NCBI RefSeq assembly: GCF_001437205.1
Contig: NZ_JQAZ01000004.1
Coordinates: forward strand, 123,872 to 187,871
Reading direction: 5' to 3'
DNA length: 64,000 nt
From: Lactobacillus selangorensis
GTDB lineage: Bacteria; Bacillota; Bacilli; Lactobacillales; Lactobacillaceae
Numbering within the stretch: position 1 is the first letter of the stretch; each line of letters starts with the position of its first letter. The translations under genes were made by a program, and so were the position numbers. Below are positions 45,583 through 56,657 of this stretch, one piece after another. The notes beneath the pieces were generated by a model, which saw nothing but the letters and a program-made list of their open reading frames with translations, was not told the DNA's origin and did not search any database.

Positions 45583-46419
45583 TTACTTACCTTTACGATG
45601 ACGAACGATGAATTTCTCTGTTTGTGACTTCTTGTTACGAGTCTTCTTACCAAGAGTCTTCTTACCCCATGGTGACATAGGTGATGGACGACCGATTGGT
45701 GCTTTCCCTTCACCACCACCATGTGGATGGTCGTTAGGGTTCATAACTGACCCACGAACAGTTGGACGGAAGCCCATCCAGCGTTTGCGGCCGGCTTTAC
45801 CAACACTGATCAATTCATGTTGTTCGTTACCAACGGCACCGATAGTTGCGCGGCAATCTGCACGAATCAAACGAACTTCGCCTGATGTCAAACGGATTGT
45901 AACGTACTTGCCGCCTTCTTTACCAAGTAACTGGGCAGAAGCACCGGCAGAACGAGCTAATTGAGCACCCTTGCCAGGCTTCAATTCGATGTTATGGATG
46001 GTTGTCCCAACAGGAATATCTGCTAATGGTAATGTGTTTCCAACCTTGATATCAGCATCTGAGCCTGATTTAACGGTTTGTCCAACAACTAAGCCCTTAG
46101 GAGCTAAGATGTATGCTTTAACACCATCTGCATATTGTAATAAAGCAATGTTTGCGGTCCGATTTGGATCATATTCGATTGCTTTAACAGTAGCCTTCAC
46201 GCCGTCTTTTTGACGTTTGAAGTCGATGATGCGGTATTTTTGTTTATGACCTCCGCCACGATGACGAACTGTAATGTGACCTTGCGCATTACGGCCGGCA
46301 GTATGGCTTTGCGATTCCAATAACGACTTTTCAGGCGTTGTCTTTGTGATTTCTGAGAAATCAGAACCAGACATGTTACGCCGGCCGTTAGTGGTTGGTT
46401 TATATTTAATAATCGCCAC
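45583..46419 (-). CDS. rplB: 50S ribosomal protein L2
   Basis: Encodes 278 residues; [33 protein letters not shown] and the C-terminal [19 protein letters not shown] with the conserved His near the peptidyl-transferase centre. Essential for subunit association. Confidence 0.99.
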   Translation of the reverse strand: MAIIKYKPTTNGRRNMSGSDFSEITKTTPEKSLLESQSHTAGRNAQGHITVRHRGGGHKQKYRIIDFKRQKDGVKATVKAIEYDPNRTANIALLQYADGVKAYILAPKGLVVGQTVKSGSDADIKVGNTLPLADIPVGTTIHNIELKPGKGAQLARSAGASAQLLGKEGGKYVTIRLTSGEVRLIRADCRATIGAVGNEQHELISVGKAGRKRWMGFRPTVRGSVMNPNDHPHGGGEGKAPIGRPSPMSPWGKKTLGKKTRNKKSQTEKFIVRHRKGK

Positions 46420-46454
46420 GGTTTTTCCCTCCTACATTCATTTTCGTTTAAAAA

Positions 46455-46739
46455 CTAATCTTCAAAAATTTTGATTTCTTTTGAATCAGGGGTTAAGGTT
46501 ACGATCGCCTTACGACGTTTCTTTGTGTAACCAGCGTAGCGACCCTGACGCTTTAACTTGCCGCGAACATTCATGATGTTCACATTTTTGACGTTAACGC
46601 CAAAAATTTCTTCAACGGCACGGCGTACTTGTGTTTTATCGGCACGTACGTCAACATCAAATGTATACTTTTTGTCGTCCATTCCAGCCATTGAAGCTTC
46701 AGTGACAACTGGACGTAAGATTACATCGCGTGCTTCCAT
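46455..46739 (-). CDS. rplW: 50S ribosomal protein L23
   Basis: Encodes 94 residues; [24 protein letters not shown] at the start. It docks trigger factor and the signal recognition particle at the tunnel exit. Its ATG shares a base with the rplD stop. Confidence 0.97.
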   Translation of the reverse strand: MEARDVILRPVVTEASMAGMDDKKYTFDVDVRADKTQVRRAVEEIFGVNVKNVNIMNVRGKLKRQGRYAGYTKKRRKAIVTLTPDSKEIKIFED

Positions 46740-47362
46740 TATGCAAGCACCTCCTCAATCTTGGAAAGAGCGGCTTGAGTAAGAATCATCTTGTCTGCAT
46801 CCATCACGTCAAGAACATTGACGCTTTCAGCATTGATTACGTTGACGTTAGCCAAGTTGCGTGCTGATAATGCAGCAAAATCATTTCCGTCTTCAAGCAC
46901 AACCAAAGTCTTTGTTGTGACGCTCATCTTGTTTAACATTGCGGCGAAGTCTTTTGTCTTCGGTGCATCATATTGTAATGAATCGATGACTAAGAGGTCG
47001 TTGTCGATCACTTTCTGAGAAAGGACGGACTTTAATGCTAAGCGACGAACTTTACGTGGTAATTTGTAAGCATATGAACGAGGTGTCGGTCCGAAGACGA
47101 TACCACCGCCACGCCATTGTGGTGAACGGATTGAACCCTGACGAGCACGACCAGTACCCTTTTGACGCCATGGCTTACGACCACCACCGCGAACAGCGGA
47201 GCGATTCTTGACTGCATGTGTTCCCTGACGGGATGATGCACGTTGCATCAACACAGCGTCAACAACAACATTGTCATTTGGTTCAATGCCCCAAACGGAA
47301 TCATTTAATTCAACGGTACCGTTTTGGCTGCCGTCTTGTTTATAAAGTGTTACATTTGCCAT
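46739..47362 (-). CDS. rplD: 50S ribosomal protein L4
   Basis: Encodes 207 residues; [30 protein letters not shown] extended loop (read in parts) lines the exit tunnel, followed by the globular Rossmann-like part. In some bacteria L4 represses the S10 operon; the long rpsJ leader makes that possible here. Confidence 0.98.
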   Translation of the reverse strand: MANVTLYKQDGSQNGTVELNDSVWGIEPNDNVVVDAVLMQRASSRQGTHAVKNRSAVRGGGRKPWRQKGTGRARQGSIRSPQWRGGGIVFGPTPRSYAYKLPRKVRRLALKSVLSQKVIDNDLLVIDSLQYDAPKTKDFAAMLNKMSVTTKTLVVLEDGNDFAALSARNLANVNVINAESVNVLDVMDADKMILTQAALSKIEEVLA

Positions 47363-47381
47363 TCGTTAGTTCCTCCTTCCT

Positions 47382-48029
47382 TTATTTGTTAGCTTTCTTT
47401 TGTTTGCCTGTTTTAATCGCAGAGCGAACCATTACCATTGAGTTTTTAGCACCTGGAACGTTACCCTTGATGAGTAAAACATTCTTGTCGGTTAAGACCT
47501 TAACGATTTCAAGGTTTTGAATCGTGACACGGTCATGACCCATCCGACCTGGTAAGATCTTGCCTTTGAAGACACGGTTGATAATGGAACCCATTGAACC
47601 AGGTACACGATGGTAACGAGACCCATGCGTTTCTGGCCCACGTGACTGGTTGTTCCGCTTAATGTTACCTTGGTATCCATGACCCTTTGTTGTACCAGTT
47701 ACATCAACGATGTCGCCTTCTGCAAAAGTATCAACTTTCACTTCAGATCCTACTTCGTAGTCTCCCAGCGCGACACCCTTGAATTCCTTAATGTAGCGCT
47801 TAGGAGTCGTGTTTGCTTTGCTTGCATGACCTTTAGCAGGTTTGTTGGACAATACGTCGCGTAAATCGCTGAAGCCTAACTGAACAGCTTCGTAACCGTC
47901 GTTTTCCATTGTCTTAACTTGTAACACAACGTTTGGTGTTGCTTCAACAACTGTTACGGGCACTAATTCACCGTTATCGGCAAAGATTTGCGTCATTCCT
48001 ACCTTTTTCCCTAAGATTCCTTTGGTCAT
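47382..48029 (-). CDS. rplC: 50S ribosomal protein L3
   Basis: Encodes 215 residues; [20 protein letters not shown] and [17 protein letters not shown], the latter from the loop reaching the peptidyl-transferase centre. Second gene of the S10 cluster. Confidence 0.98.
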   Translation of the reverse strand: MTKGILGKKVGMTQIFADNGELVPVTVVEATPNVVLQVKTMENDGYEAVQLGFSDLRDVLSNKPAKGHASKANTTPKRYIKEFKGVALGDYEVGSEVKVDTFAEGDIVDVTGTTKGHGYQGNIKRNNQSRGPETHGSRYHRVPGSMGSIINRVFKGKILPGRMGHDRVTIQNLEIVKVLTDKNVLLIKGNVPGAKNSMVMVRSAIKTGKQKKANK

Positions 48030-48072
48030 GAGTACACCTCCAATATTTTTTGTATTTTTAATTTATTAAAAA

Positions 48073-48381
48073 TTAAAGCTTAATTTCAATATCGACACCG
48101 CTTGGTAAGTCAAGCTTCATCAAAGCGTCAACTGTTTTTGGTGTTGGGTTGATGATGTCGATCAGACGCTTGTGTGTCCGTAATTCGAACTGTTCACGTG
48201 CATCCTTATGCTTATGTGGTGAACTGAGGACCGTGTAGAGTGTCCGTTCAGTTGGCAGCGGGATTGGGCCTGAAATAGTAGCACCTGTTCTCTTTGCTGT
48301 TTCCACAATCTTTGTTGCAGATTGGTCTAAGATACGATGTTCGTATGCTTTTAACCGAATGCGAATCTTTTGTTTTGCCAT
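48073..48381 (-). CDS. rpsJ: 30S ribosomal protein S10
   Basis: Encodes 102 residues from ATG 48381 after GAAGGAGGG; an in-frame extension of 31 codons upstream falls in the leader. [21 protein letters not shown] and [12 protein letters not shown] match. S10 also acts as NusE in antitermination and contacts NusG. First gene of the long ribosomal cluster. Confidence 0.97.
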   Translation of the reverse strand: MAKQKIRIRLKAYEHRILDQSATKIVETAKRTGATISGPIPLPTERTLYTVLSSPHKHKDAREQFELRTHKRLIDIINPTPKTVDALMKLDLPSGVDIEIKL

Positions 48382-48768
48382 GTTTTTCCCTCCTTCGTCT
48401 ATTATCATTAGTAGACTTGCTCCGTGAAAATTTCCGTCACGTCTGTCGTGGCAAAGCGGCCGGGCGTGTCGCAACCTCTCACATCTTCGCTACTCTGAGA
48501 AATAAAATTCCCATAGTGCATACTTCGCCACTCGAAATAAGCACCTTATCTATCATACAAGAAATACCGCCGTGTGACAAGGGGTTTCTGAAATTTAACC
48601 GGTAAAAATCGTATTTCTTCTATATAAAGAGAAGCCCTGTTAAATGCGTCAACCTATGCAGTATAACCAATTCCATTTTATTTTTCAAATCAAATTCATT
48701 TTCGGCACAAAAAAAGAACCCGCACACGGCAGGTCCTTCAAAATGAATTTCATTTTTAATGTTCAAGT
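48382..48768 (-). promoter_or_regulatory. rpsJ (S10 operon) promoter and leader, 387-base gene-free stretch
   Basis: On the minus strand TTGTCA (48575-48580), 17 bases, TATGAT (48552-48557) gives a start near 48545. The roughly 165-base leader opens with a strong hairpin (48516-48544: GTGC-TTA-TTTCG / CGAAG-TAT-GCAC, one mismatch), then further short repeats. No terminator is obvious, so regulation by a protein such as L4 is possible but unproven. The fusA terminator fills 48711-48740. Confidence 0.65.
48709..48738 (-). terminator. Terminator after fusA
   Basis: On the minus strand GGACCTGC pairs with GCGGGTTC (with G-U pairs) around CGTGT, followed by seven T. Confidence 0.8.
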
Positions 48769-50862
48769 TTATTTAGCGTTGCCGCCATTTTGCTTGATGA
48801 TGTCTTCCTGGATTGACTTCGGAACAGCTTCGTAGTGGTCGAAGGTCATTGTAAATGTCCCACGGCCCTGTGTTGCTGAACGTAATGTCGTTGCGTAACC
48901 AAACATTTCTGCTAATGGCACCATGGAGTTGATCATCTGGGCGTTCCCACGAGCTTCCATTCCTTCAACACGTCCACGACGTGCAGTAACTTGGCCCATA
49001 ACATCGCCTAAATATTCTTCAGGCATCACAATTTCAACATGCATGATTGGTTCAAGGATAACGGCACCGGCCTTTGGAGCAGCAGCTTTCAAGGCCATTG
49101 AAGCAGCCACTTTGAAGGCAGCTTCTGAAGAATCGACTTCATGGTAAGAACCATCATAGAGCTTGGCTTTGACATCAATCAATGGGTAGCCGGCTAAGAC
49201 ACCGTTGGCCATTGATTCCTTCAAGCCTTGTTCAACAGCTGGGATATATTCACGTGGAACAACACCACCGACGATGGCATCTTCGAATTCGAAGCCTTTG
49301 CCTTCTTCGTTCGGTGTAAATTCAACCCAAACATCCCCATACTGACCTTTACCACCAGACTGGCGAACAAACTTCCCTTGTGCAGAAGCTTGCTTTGTGA
49401 ATGTTTCACGGTAAGCAACTTGTGGTTCACCGATTGTCGCATTCACGTTGAATTCACGACGCATCCGGTCAACTAAGACATCCAACTGTAATTCACCCAT
49501 ACCAGAAATCAGTGTTTCACCAGTTTCGGCATTTGTTTCGGTCTTGAAGGAAGGATCTTCTTCAGCCAGCTTTTGTAAAGCAAGGTCCATCTTATCCCGG
49601 TCTTCCTTTGAATCAGGTTCAACGGAAACTTGGATAACTGGATCTGGGAAGTCCATCGATTCAAGAATCAGTGGGTGGTCAACATCGGTTAAGGAATCAC
49701 CAGTCGTTGTGTTCTTTAACCCAATGGCAGCCGCGATATCACCAGAGAAGACTTCTGGGATTTCCTTACGGTGGTTAGAATGCATTTGCAGCAAACGACC
49801 AACACGTTCACGCTTGTCCTTGGTAGCATTCAGAACATAGGAACCGGCTTCCAAAGTACCTGAGTAAACACGGATATAAGTTAAACGACCAACGAATGGA
49901 TCAGTAGCAATCTTGAATGCCAAAGCAGCAAAGTCTTTGTCATCACCGGCTGTTAATTCAACATTTTCGCCGTTAGCTGGGTCAATGGCATTGTATGGCT
50001 TAACATCCAATGGGGATGGTAAGTAATCAACAGTGGCATCGAGCAGCATCTGAACACCCTTGTTCTTGAAGGCAGAACCAGCTAAAACGGGGTAGAATTC
50101 CAAGTTAGTGGTTGCTTTACGGATAGCGGCCCGTAATTCATCGTTAGTGATTTCGTCACCTTCGAGATACTTAGCCATGATGTTGTCATCAACATCCGCA
50201 ACCGCTTCAACTAATTGTTCACGGCGCTTCTTAGCTTCATCAAGGTAGTCGGCTGGAATATCAACGGTATCCCACTTCGTCCCTAATTCATCTTCGTCAT
50301 ACAAATCGGCTTTCATTTCGATCAGGTCAATGACCCCTTCGAAATTATCTTCGGCACCGATCGGCATCTGGATGGCATGGGCATTTGCCTGCAAACGATC
50401 ATGTAACGTTTGTACAGAATAGTCGAAGTTGGCACCGATCTTATCCATCTTATTGACGAAGACGATCCGTGGAACAGAGTAAGTGTCGGCCTGACGCCAA
50501 ACATTTTCCGTCTGTGGTTCAACACCAGACTGGCCATCCAAAACAACGATGGCACCATCTAAGACACGGAGAGAGCGTTCAACTTCGATTGTGAAGTCAA
50601 CGTGTCCTGGGGTATCAATGATGTTGATACGGTGGTTTTTCCATTGGGCAGTTGTGGCAGCGGAAGTAATTGTAATCCCACGTTCCTGTTCCTGCTCCAT
50701 CCAGTCCATTTGGGAAGCCCCATCATGGGTTTCACCAATTTTATGAATTTTCCCAGTGTAATAGAGAATACGTTCAGTCGTAGTCGTCTTACCAGCATCG
50801 ATATGAGCAATAATCCCAATATTACGAGTCTTATTCAATGGGAATTCACGTGTATTTGCCAT
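48769..50862 (-). CDS. fusA: Elongation factor G
   Basis: Encodes 697 residues. GTPase motifs: [13 protein letters not shown] (about 19-31), DTPGHVDF and NKMDKIGAN; domains II to V follow with [15 protein letters not shown] and [13 protein letters not shown]. It moves tRNAs and mRNA during translocation. It lies after rpsG in the str operon; the gap of 112 bases holds no clear terminator. Confidence 0.99.
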   Translation of the reverse strand: MANTREFPLNKTRNIGIIAHIDAGKTTTTERILYYTGKIHKIGETHDGASQMDWMEQEQERGITITSAATTAQWKNHRINIIDTPGHVDFTIEVERSLRVLDGAIVVLDGQSGVEPQTENVWRQADTYSVPRIVFVNKMDKIGANFDYSVQTLHDRLQANAHAIQMPIGAEDNFEGVIDLIEMKADLYDEDELGTKWDTVDIPADYLDEAKKRREQLVEAVADVDDNIMAKYLEGDEITNDELRAAIRKATTNLEFYPVLAGSAFKNKGVQMLLDATVDYLPSPLDVKPYNAIDPANGENVELTAGDDKDFAALAFKIATDPFVGRLTYIRVYSGTLEAGSYVLNATKDKRERVGRLLQMHSNHRKEIPEVFSGDIAAAIGLKNTTTGDSLTDVDHPLILESMDFPDPVIQVSVEPDSKEDRDKMDLALQKLAEEDPSFKTETNAETGETLISGMGELQLDVLVDRMRREFNVNATIGEPQVAYRETFTKQASAQGKFVRQSGGKGQYGDVWVEFTPNEEGKGFEFEDAIVGGVVPREYIPAVEQGLKESMANGVLAGYPLIDVKAKLYDGSYHEVDSSEAAFKVAASMALKAAAPKAGAVILEPIMHVEIVMPEEYLGDVMGQVTARRGRVEGMEARGNAQMINSMVPLAEMFGYATTLRSATQGRGTFTMTFDHYEAVPKSIQEDIIKQNGGNAK

Positions 50863-50974
50863 GAAAAATTGTAACTCCTCTCGTGAGTGAAATTGTTAGT
50901 TAAAAAATTGTTCAGATAAAACAAGCGGCTACTATAGTGGAAAAGCGCACCAATATAATAGCCAACTTGATATT

Positions 50975-51445
50975 TTACCAACGATAATGTGCAAAAGCAC
51001 GGTTAGCGTCAGCCATCTTGTGCGTATCTTCACGCTTCTTAACAGCTGCACCAGTATTGTTTGCGGCATCCATGATTTCACGAGCAAGACGTTCGTCCAT
51101 TGTGTGTTCACCACGGCTGCGGGCATATTGTGTGATCCAACGTAAACCTAACGTTGTCCGGCGTTCAGGACGGACTTCGATTGGAACCTGATAGTTAGAA
51201 CCACCGATACGGCGAGCTTTAACTTCAAGCACTGGCATAACGTTCTTCATTGCTTCTTCAAATACATCTAATGGTTCTTTACCTGTTTGTTCTTTGATAA
51301 TATCAAATGAACGGTATAAAATTGTGGACGCTGTACCGCGCTTCCCATCAACCATCAAGTGGTTGATCAAGCGTGTGACCAATTTAGAATTGTAAACTGG
51401 ATCAGGTAAAACGTCACGTTTACCAACTGTACCTTTTCTTGGCAT
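50975..51445 (-). CDS. rpsG: 30S ribosomal protein S7
   Basis: Encodes 156 residues; [28 protein letters not shown] is split over the conserved N-terminus, and [11 protein letters not shown] the RNA-binding part. It organises the 16S head domain and is the regulator of the str operon in some species. Confidence 0.98.
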   Translation of the reverse strand: MPRKGTVGKRDVLPDPVYNSKLVTRLINHLMVDGKRGTASTILYRSFDIIKEQTGKEPLDVFEEAMKNVMPVLEVKARRIGGSNYQVPIEVRPERRTTLGLRWITQYARSRGEHTMDERLAREIMDAANNTGAAVKKREDTHKMADANRAFAHYRW

Positions 51446-51512
51446 TTAAATGACCTCCTGTAAGCCTGTCGTTCCGACATGGCGTGAATTTTTCAATTGT
51501 AAATTAGTCGAA

Positions 51513-51926
51513 TTACTTCTTAGGACGCTTTGCACCGTACTTAGAACGGCTCTGCATACGGCCATCAACACCGGCTGTATCAAGCGCACCACGGATAATG
51601 TGATAACGAACCCCAGGTAAATCCTTTACACGGCCCCCACGGATTAAAACAACACTATGTTCCTGTAAGTTATGACCGATACCAGGGATGTAAGCTGTCA
51701 CTTCGATTAAGTTAGACAAACGAACACGCGCATATTTACGTAAAGCAGAGTTTGGCTTCTTCGGTGTCATTGTCCCGACACGAGTTGCAACCCCACGTTT
51801 TTGTGGAGCTGGGTTATGCGTAGTTTCTTTCTTCATACTGTTGTAACCAAAGTTCAATGCAGGTGAATCGGACTTTGTAGTTCTTGACTTGCGACCTTTG
51901 CGTACCAATTGATTAATTGTTGGCAT
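51513..51926 (-). CDS. rpsL: 30S ribosomal protein S12
   Basis: Encodes 137 residues; [25 protein letters not shown] begins the protein. The decoding loops [11 protein letters not shown] and [12 protein letters not shown] keep the lysines usually altered in streptomycin resistance, so the sequence looks wild type. First gene of rpsL-rpsG-fusA. Confidence 0.98.
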   Translation of the reverse strand: MPTINQLVRKGRKSRTTKSDSPALNFGYNSMKKETTHNPAPQKRGVATRVGTMTPKKPNSALRKYARVRLSNLIEVTAYIPGIGHNLQEHSVVLIRGGRVKDLPGVRYHIIRGALDTAGVDGRMQSRSKYGAKRPKK

Positions 51927-52215
51927 GAAAAGCTCCTCCTTCCTGAATCCTATAAATTATTTTTAAGTCCACACATCCAGGCGGTTCTTTTTTAAGTAAA
52001 AAAACGGATGAAAACCATCTTATCTCTTACCCGACCACTGGTTGTTGCATGTTTTTGTGCCTATGCCCAGTCAGCACGTCCGCCATGGATGACGAAACAC
52101 TGTAGTAAAAAGCACCTTTACTAAGATACCATGACAAACTTTCTGTGTCAACGGTCCTTTTTAAAAACGTTATGCCTTCTTTTGGCGTAATTGTCAGGAT
52201 AAAGGGGGCATTTGC
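51927..52215 (-). promoter_or_regulatory. rpsL promoter and structured leader
   Basis: On the minus strand TTGACA (52146-52151), 17 bases, TATCTT with TGG before it (52123-52128). The 190-base leader starts with AGTAAA / TTTACT, then has GATG-GTTTT-CATC followed by CGTTTTTTT (52003-52020). The CATCC of that hairpin can instead pair with GGATG further on (51974-51978), enclosing the T-run. This could be an attenuator with two alternative folds. Confidence 0.5.
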
Positions 52216-52878
52216 ATGTGCTGTTTTTATTTTATCATCGGAACTTGCTGGGCTTCGTTTCTCACCGCATCGGCATGGCGGCTCTTGTACCAGCCACACA
52301 CTTTTTTTGCTGCCCGCTCCTACTGTGAAAACTGTCAGCACGTTCTAGCTTTTTATGAACTGATTCCAATGATTAGTTTCCTCTGGCAAGGCGGAAAATG
52401 CCGGCACTGTCGGCAGCGCCTGACGCCACTGTTCTTAATAGGCGAATGTCTGGGCGGTGTCGCTGGTCTGCTCATCTACCGGCTGCCGCTCGTCCAGCAA
52501 CCGCTAGCCGGTATCCTCAGTGCTTGTTTATTTTTCTGTGCGGCCATGGATTGTTTTGAAAACTGTTTGATGCCCTTGTGGCTGCTGCCCTTTGGTGCGG
52601 CGGCATTCTGCTGTGCCGCCCATCTTTATTGGCTGTCGGCCGGCGCAGTGACTGTCCTTTTATACGGCTTGCATTGCTGGCACAACGGACTAGGACTCGG
52701 TGACGTCGAACTGATTTTGCTGTTGGCGTTATTCTTAACACCGTCTCAAATCTGGTTCTTGTTATTTGCAGCCTGTTGTTTTGCTTTATTAGGCTTTCTA
52801 TTTTTAAAAACGAAACAGCAGCAGCCGTTTGTCCCCTACTTATTATTGGGCTACTTAATTACTTTAATTTATTTTTGA
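52216..52878 (+). CDS. comC: Prepilin peptidase, ComC/type IV leader peptidase
   Basis: Encodes 220 residues with six to eight membrane helices. Family A24 features: two CxxC pairs in SYCENCQHVLAFYELIPMISF and KCRHCRQRL, catalytic Asp in AMDCFENCLMP and GLGDVELIL. It cuts and methylates type IV-like pseudopilins needed for DNA uptake. It is divergent from rpsL; no competence-box promoter was identified. GGGGGC before the ATG is a weak ribosome-binding site. Confidence 0.9.
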   Translation: MCCFYFIIGTCWASFLTASAWRLLYQPHTFFAARSYCENCQHVLAFYELIPMISFLWQGGKCRHCRQRLTPLFLIGECLGGVAGLLIYRLPLVQQPLAGILSACLFFCAAMDCFENCLMPLWLLPFGAAAFCCAAHLYWLSAGAVTVLLYGLHCWHNGLGLGDVELILLLALFLTPSQIWFLLFAACCFALLGFLFLKTKQQQPFVPYLLLGYLITLIYF

Positions 52879-52886
52879 GCGCACCC

Positions 52887-52920
52887 AAAAAGGAGTCGCC
52901 ATTTCAGGCGGCTCCTTTTA
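52887..52920. terminator. Bidirectional terminator between comC and rpoC
   Basis: AAAAGGAGTCGCC / GGCGGCTCCTTTT with loop ATTTCA. Confidence 0.9.
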
Positions 52921-52934
52921 AACGAGCACTTTAA

Positions 52935-55900
52935 TTAGCGTTTGTCTTCTTCCTTCATCTTCGCTTCAATATCGGAGATGGAGTAGACATTATCTGAAAC
53001 TGCACCAACTGCTTTAGGCTGCATATGACGATACTTCGCCATCCCAGTCCCAGCTGGAATCAGTTTCCCAATCATAACGTTTTCCTTTAAACCAATCAAC
53101 GGATCGTTCTTGCCACGGATAGAAGCATCCGTCAAGACACGAGTTGTTTCCTGGAAGGAAGCGGCTGACATGAAACTGTTGGTTCCCAATGATGCCTTAG
53201 TGATTCCTAACAAGACTGGACGTCCTGTGGCAGGAATACCACCTTTGACAAGGGTTGCACTGTTCTGATCATCGAAATCACCGATGTCCATTTGTGTCCC
53301 AGGCAAGAGATCAGTGTCGCCTGGATCCATGACACGAACCTTCTGGAGCATCTGACGAACCATGATTTCAACGTGCTTATCGGAAATATCAACCCCCTGC
53401 ATACGATAGACCTTCTGGACTTCACGCAGCAAGTAGTTTTCAGTCGATGGAACATCTGTGACTTTAATCAATTCCTTCGGATCGATTGAACCGCCAGTCA
53501 GCTGTTGACCACGTTTGATGTGATCGCCTTCGGAAACAACAACATTGGCGGTGTAAGGCACACTGTAAGTCCGAGTATCGGTTTCGCCTTGAACGGTAAT
53601 TTCACGGATTCGGTCAGCTGGGTTTTCTTCGATGGAAGTAACTTCGCCAGCCACTTCAGAAATAACCGCCAGCCCTTTCGGATTCCGTGCTTCAAAGATT
53701 TCCTGAATACGAGGGAGCCCTTGGGTAATATCTTCGCCACCAGCAACACCACCGGTATGGAAGTTGCGCATCGTTAACTGTGTCCCTGGTTCACCAATGG
53801 ACTGTGCAGCAACGACACCGACAGATTCGCCGACTTCGACTTCTTCGCCAGTAGCCAAGTTGCGGCCGTAGCACTTCTTGCAGACCCCATGACGCGTGTT
53901 GCATGTGAAGGCTGAACGGATCGTAACGGCAGTAATACCAGCATCGTCAATTTCATGACCAATGGTTTCGTCGATCATTTCATTCTTGTGAACTAAAACC
54001 TTGCCAGTGCTTGGATCTTTAACAGTCTTCATTGCATAACGGCCAACAACACGGTCATACAATGGTTCGATCATTTCATTTCCTTCACGGATAGCACGGA
54101 CAGTGACACCACGATCAGTCCCACAATCTTCTTCACGAATGATGATATCCTGCGCAACATCGACCAAACGACGTGTCAAGTAACCTGAGTTGGCAGTCTT
54201 GAGGGCCGTATCGGTCATCCCTTTACGAGCACCATGGGTCGACATGAACATTTCCAAGACCGACAGACCTTCACGGAAGTTCGATGTAACCGGAACTTCC
54301 ATCATCCCGCCGTTAGGAGCACCCATCAAACCACGCATTCCGGCTAACTGGGTAAAGTTAGAAATGTTCCCACGCGCACCAGAATCACTCATCATTGAGA
54401 TTGGATTCAACGGATCGAAATGATCGATCAGATCGTTCTGAATTTCATCTTTAGCAGCATTCCAAATTTCAATAACACGGTTATGACGTTCTTCGTCGGT
54501 GATTAACCCACGACGGAACTGCTTTGAAACCGCATCGACCTTCTTATGAGCAGCGTCAACGATAGCCGGCTTTTCCTTCAAGACGGTGATATCAGAAACC
54601 CCAACGGTCAGCCCTGAGTTTGTCGCTTGGGTATATCCTAAGGTCTTCATATCATCCAGCAAGTCGGAAGTCCGCTGTACTTTATAAACCTTGAACACTT
54701 GGGCGATAATATCGCTCAAGAAGCTCTTCTTGAATGGGCCGACTAATTCACGGCCTTCAAGTGTTTCTTCAACACTGTCGCCTGGCTTGACGAAGTACTT
54801 ATCCGGAACCCCGTTCATCAAGTTCGGTGTGGAGGGTTCGTTCAAGTAAGGGAAGTCATCTGGCAGAATTTCATTGAAGATTGCTTTCCCAACTGTCGTC
54901 AGCATGATTTGGTCACGCTGGTCATCTTTGAACGGCTTCTTCGGCATCGAAGAAGTGGATAATCCGATTCGAGTGTGCAAATGCACATAACCGTTTGCGT
55001 AGGCCATCCGCACTTCATTGGTATCTTTGAAGACCATGCCTTCGCCTTCACGGCCCTTCTGTTCCATCGTCAAGTAGTAGTTCCCTAAAACGACATCCTG
55101 AGAAGGTGTAACAATCGGCTTCCCATCCTTAGGAGCCAGAATATGATGCGCCGCTAACATTAAAGTACGTGCTTCAGCTTGTGCTTCATCAGACAACGGT
55201 ACATGGACAGCCATCTGATCCCCATCGAAATCGGCGTTGTAAGCTTCACAAGCCAATGGATGCAGACGAATGGATTTCCCATCGACTAAGACAGGTTCGA
55301 ATGCCTGAATCCCAAGACGATGCAAAGTAGGGGCACGATTCAAGAGAACGGTCCGGTCTTTGATGACATCTTCGAGAACATCCCACACATCATTATCCAT
55401 CCGTTCGATCTTGCGCTTGGCACTCTTGATGTTCGAAGCCAAATCACGCTCAACCAAGCCATGCATGACGAATGGTTTGAATAATTCCAACGCCATTTCA
55501 CGTGGCAAGCCGCATTGATAGAATTTCAATGTTGGGCCGACATCAATAACGGAACGGCCAGAATAATCAACACGTTTCCCTAACAAGTTCTGACGGAAAC
55601 GGCCCTGCTTCCCTTTCAGCATATGTGAAAGAGACTTCAACGGACGATTCCCAGGACCCGTAACCGGACGGCCACGACGACCATTATCGATCAAAGCATC
55701 AACAGCTTCTTGGAGCATCCGCTTTTCGTTTTGAACGATGATGTTCGGTGCATTCAAGTCTAACAACCGCTTCAAACGGTTGTTACGGTTGATGACACGA
55801 CGGTACAAATCATTCAGATCAGAAGTGGCAAAGCGGCCCCCTTCGAGCTGAACCATTGGCCGCAGATCCGGCGGGATAACCGGAATAACATCCATGACCA

Positions 55901-56579
55901 TCCATTCAGGCTTGTTACCTGATTTGGCAAAGGCATCCAAAATGTCCAGACGACGGATCGCACGGGTCCGTTTCTGACCTTGGGCCGTCTTCAATTCTTC
56001 CCGCAAGTCGGCGATTTCTTTGTCGAGATCGACGTCACGCAGTAATTCCTTGATGGCTTCAGCCCCCATCTTGGCATCGAATGCATTTGCACCTAATTCT
56101 TGTTTCTTATCACGGTATTCACGTTCACTCAATAATTGTTTCTTTTCGAGTGGTGTGTCGCCTGGATCAATCACTACGTAAGATGCAAAGTAGATGATTT
56201 CTTCCAAGGCACGTGGGCTCATGTCAAGGACAAGGCCCATCCGGCTAGGGATTCCCTTAAAGTACCAAATGTGAGTTGCAGGTGCAGCCAATTCAATATG
56301 GCCCATCCGTTCACGCCGTACTTTAGAGCGTGTTACTTCAACCCCGCAGCGGTCACAGACAATTCCCTTATAACGGATCCGCTTGTATTTCCCGCAAGCA
56401 CATTCCCAATCTTTCGTTGGTCCGAAGATCCGTTCATCGAAGAGTCCGTCCCGTTCTGGTTTTAAAGTCCGGTAATTGATGGTTTCTGGCTTTTTAACTT
56501 CACCATAAGACCAGCTCCGGATTTTGTCAGGTGATGCAATGCCGATCTGCATGCTATCAAACTTATTGACATCTATCAA
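52935..56579 (-). CDS. rpoC: RNA polymerase beta' subunit
   Basis: Encodes 1214 residues from a TTG with GGAGG 8 bases upstream. N-terminal zinc site [20 protein letters not shown], the active-site [16 protein letters not shown] with three Asp that bind magnesium, the trigger-loop region and the second zinc cluster [13 protein letters not shown] are present. It forms the clamp and catalytic centre. It follows rpoB by 78 bases. Confidence 0.99.
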   Translation of the reverse strand: MIDVNKFDSMQIGIASPDKIRSWSYGEVKKPETINYRTLKPERDGLFDERIFGPTKDWECACGKYKRIRYKGIVCDRCGVEVTRSKVRRERMGHIELAAPATHIWYFKGIPSRMGLVLDMSPRALEEIIYFASYVVIDPGDTPLEKKQLLSEREYRDKKQELGANAFDAKMGAEAIKELLRDVDLDKEIADLREELKTAQGQKRTRAIRRLDILDAFAKSGNKPEWMVMDVIPVIPPDLRPMVQLEGGRFATSDLNDLYRRVINRNNRLKRLLDLNAPNIIVQNEKRMLQEAVDALIDNGRRGRPVTGPGNRPLKSLSHMLKGKQGRFRQNLLGKRVDYSGRSVIDVGPTLKFYQCGLPREMALELFKPFVMHGLVERDLASNIKSAKRKIERMDNDVWDVLEDVIKDRTVLLNRAPTLHRLGIQAFEPVLVDGKSIRLHPLACEAYNADFDGDQMAVHVPLSDEAQAEARTLMLAAHHILAPKDGKPIVTPSQDVVLGNYYLTMEQKGREGEGMVFKDTNEVRMAYANGYVHLHTRIGLSTSSMPKKPFKDDQRDQIMLTTVGKAIFNEILPDDFPYLNEPSTPNLMNGVPDKYFVKPGDSVEETLEGRELVGPFKKSFLSDIIAQVFKVYKVQRTSDLLDDMKTLGYTQATNSGLTVGVSDITVLKEKPAIVDAAHKKVDAVSKQFRRGLITDEERHNRVIEIWNAAKDEIQNDLIDHFDPLNPISMMSDSGARGNISNFTQLAGMRGLMGAPNGGMMEVPVTSNFREGLSVLEMFMSTHGARKGMTDTALKTANSGYLTRRLVDVAQDIIIREEDCGTDRGVTVRAIREGNEMIEPLYDRVVGRYAMKTVKDPSTGKVLVHKNEMIDETIGHEIDDAGITAVTIRSAFTCNTRHGVCKKCYGRNLATGEEVEVGESVGVVAAQSIGEPGTQLTMRNFHTGGVAGGEDITQGLPRIQEIFEARNPKGLAVISEVAGEVTSIEENPADRIREITVQGETDTRTYSVPYTANVVVSEGDHIKRGQQLTGGSIDPKELIKVTDVPSTENYLLREVQKVYRMQGVDISDKHVEIMVRQMLQKVRVMDPGDTDLLPGTQMDIGDFDDQNSATLVKGGIPATGRPVLLGITKASLGTNSFMSAASFQETTRVLTDASIRGKNDPLIGLKENVMIGKLIPAGTGMAKYRHMQPKAVGAVSDNVYSISDIEAKMKEEDKR

Positions 56580-56657
56580 AAGGGCAACCTCCTAAATCAT
56601 TAACGTTAACAACTAATTATCAAAGTGTTCCTTAGAAATATATTCCCAAGTCACGCC

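Noticed and set aside
52027..52341. Minus-strand ORF of 104 codons overlapping the rpsL promoter and comC start
   Set aside because: It spans the clear rpsL promoter and leader, and lacks a ribosome-binding site and any recognisable motif.
52216..52878. Cin-box (ComX) promoter for comC
   Set aside because: No TACGAATA-like element was found upstream, and the region is shared with the rpsL promoter.
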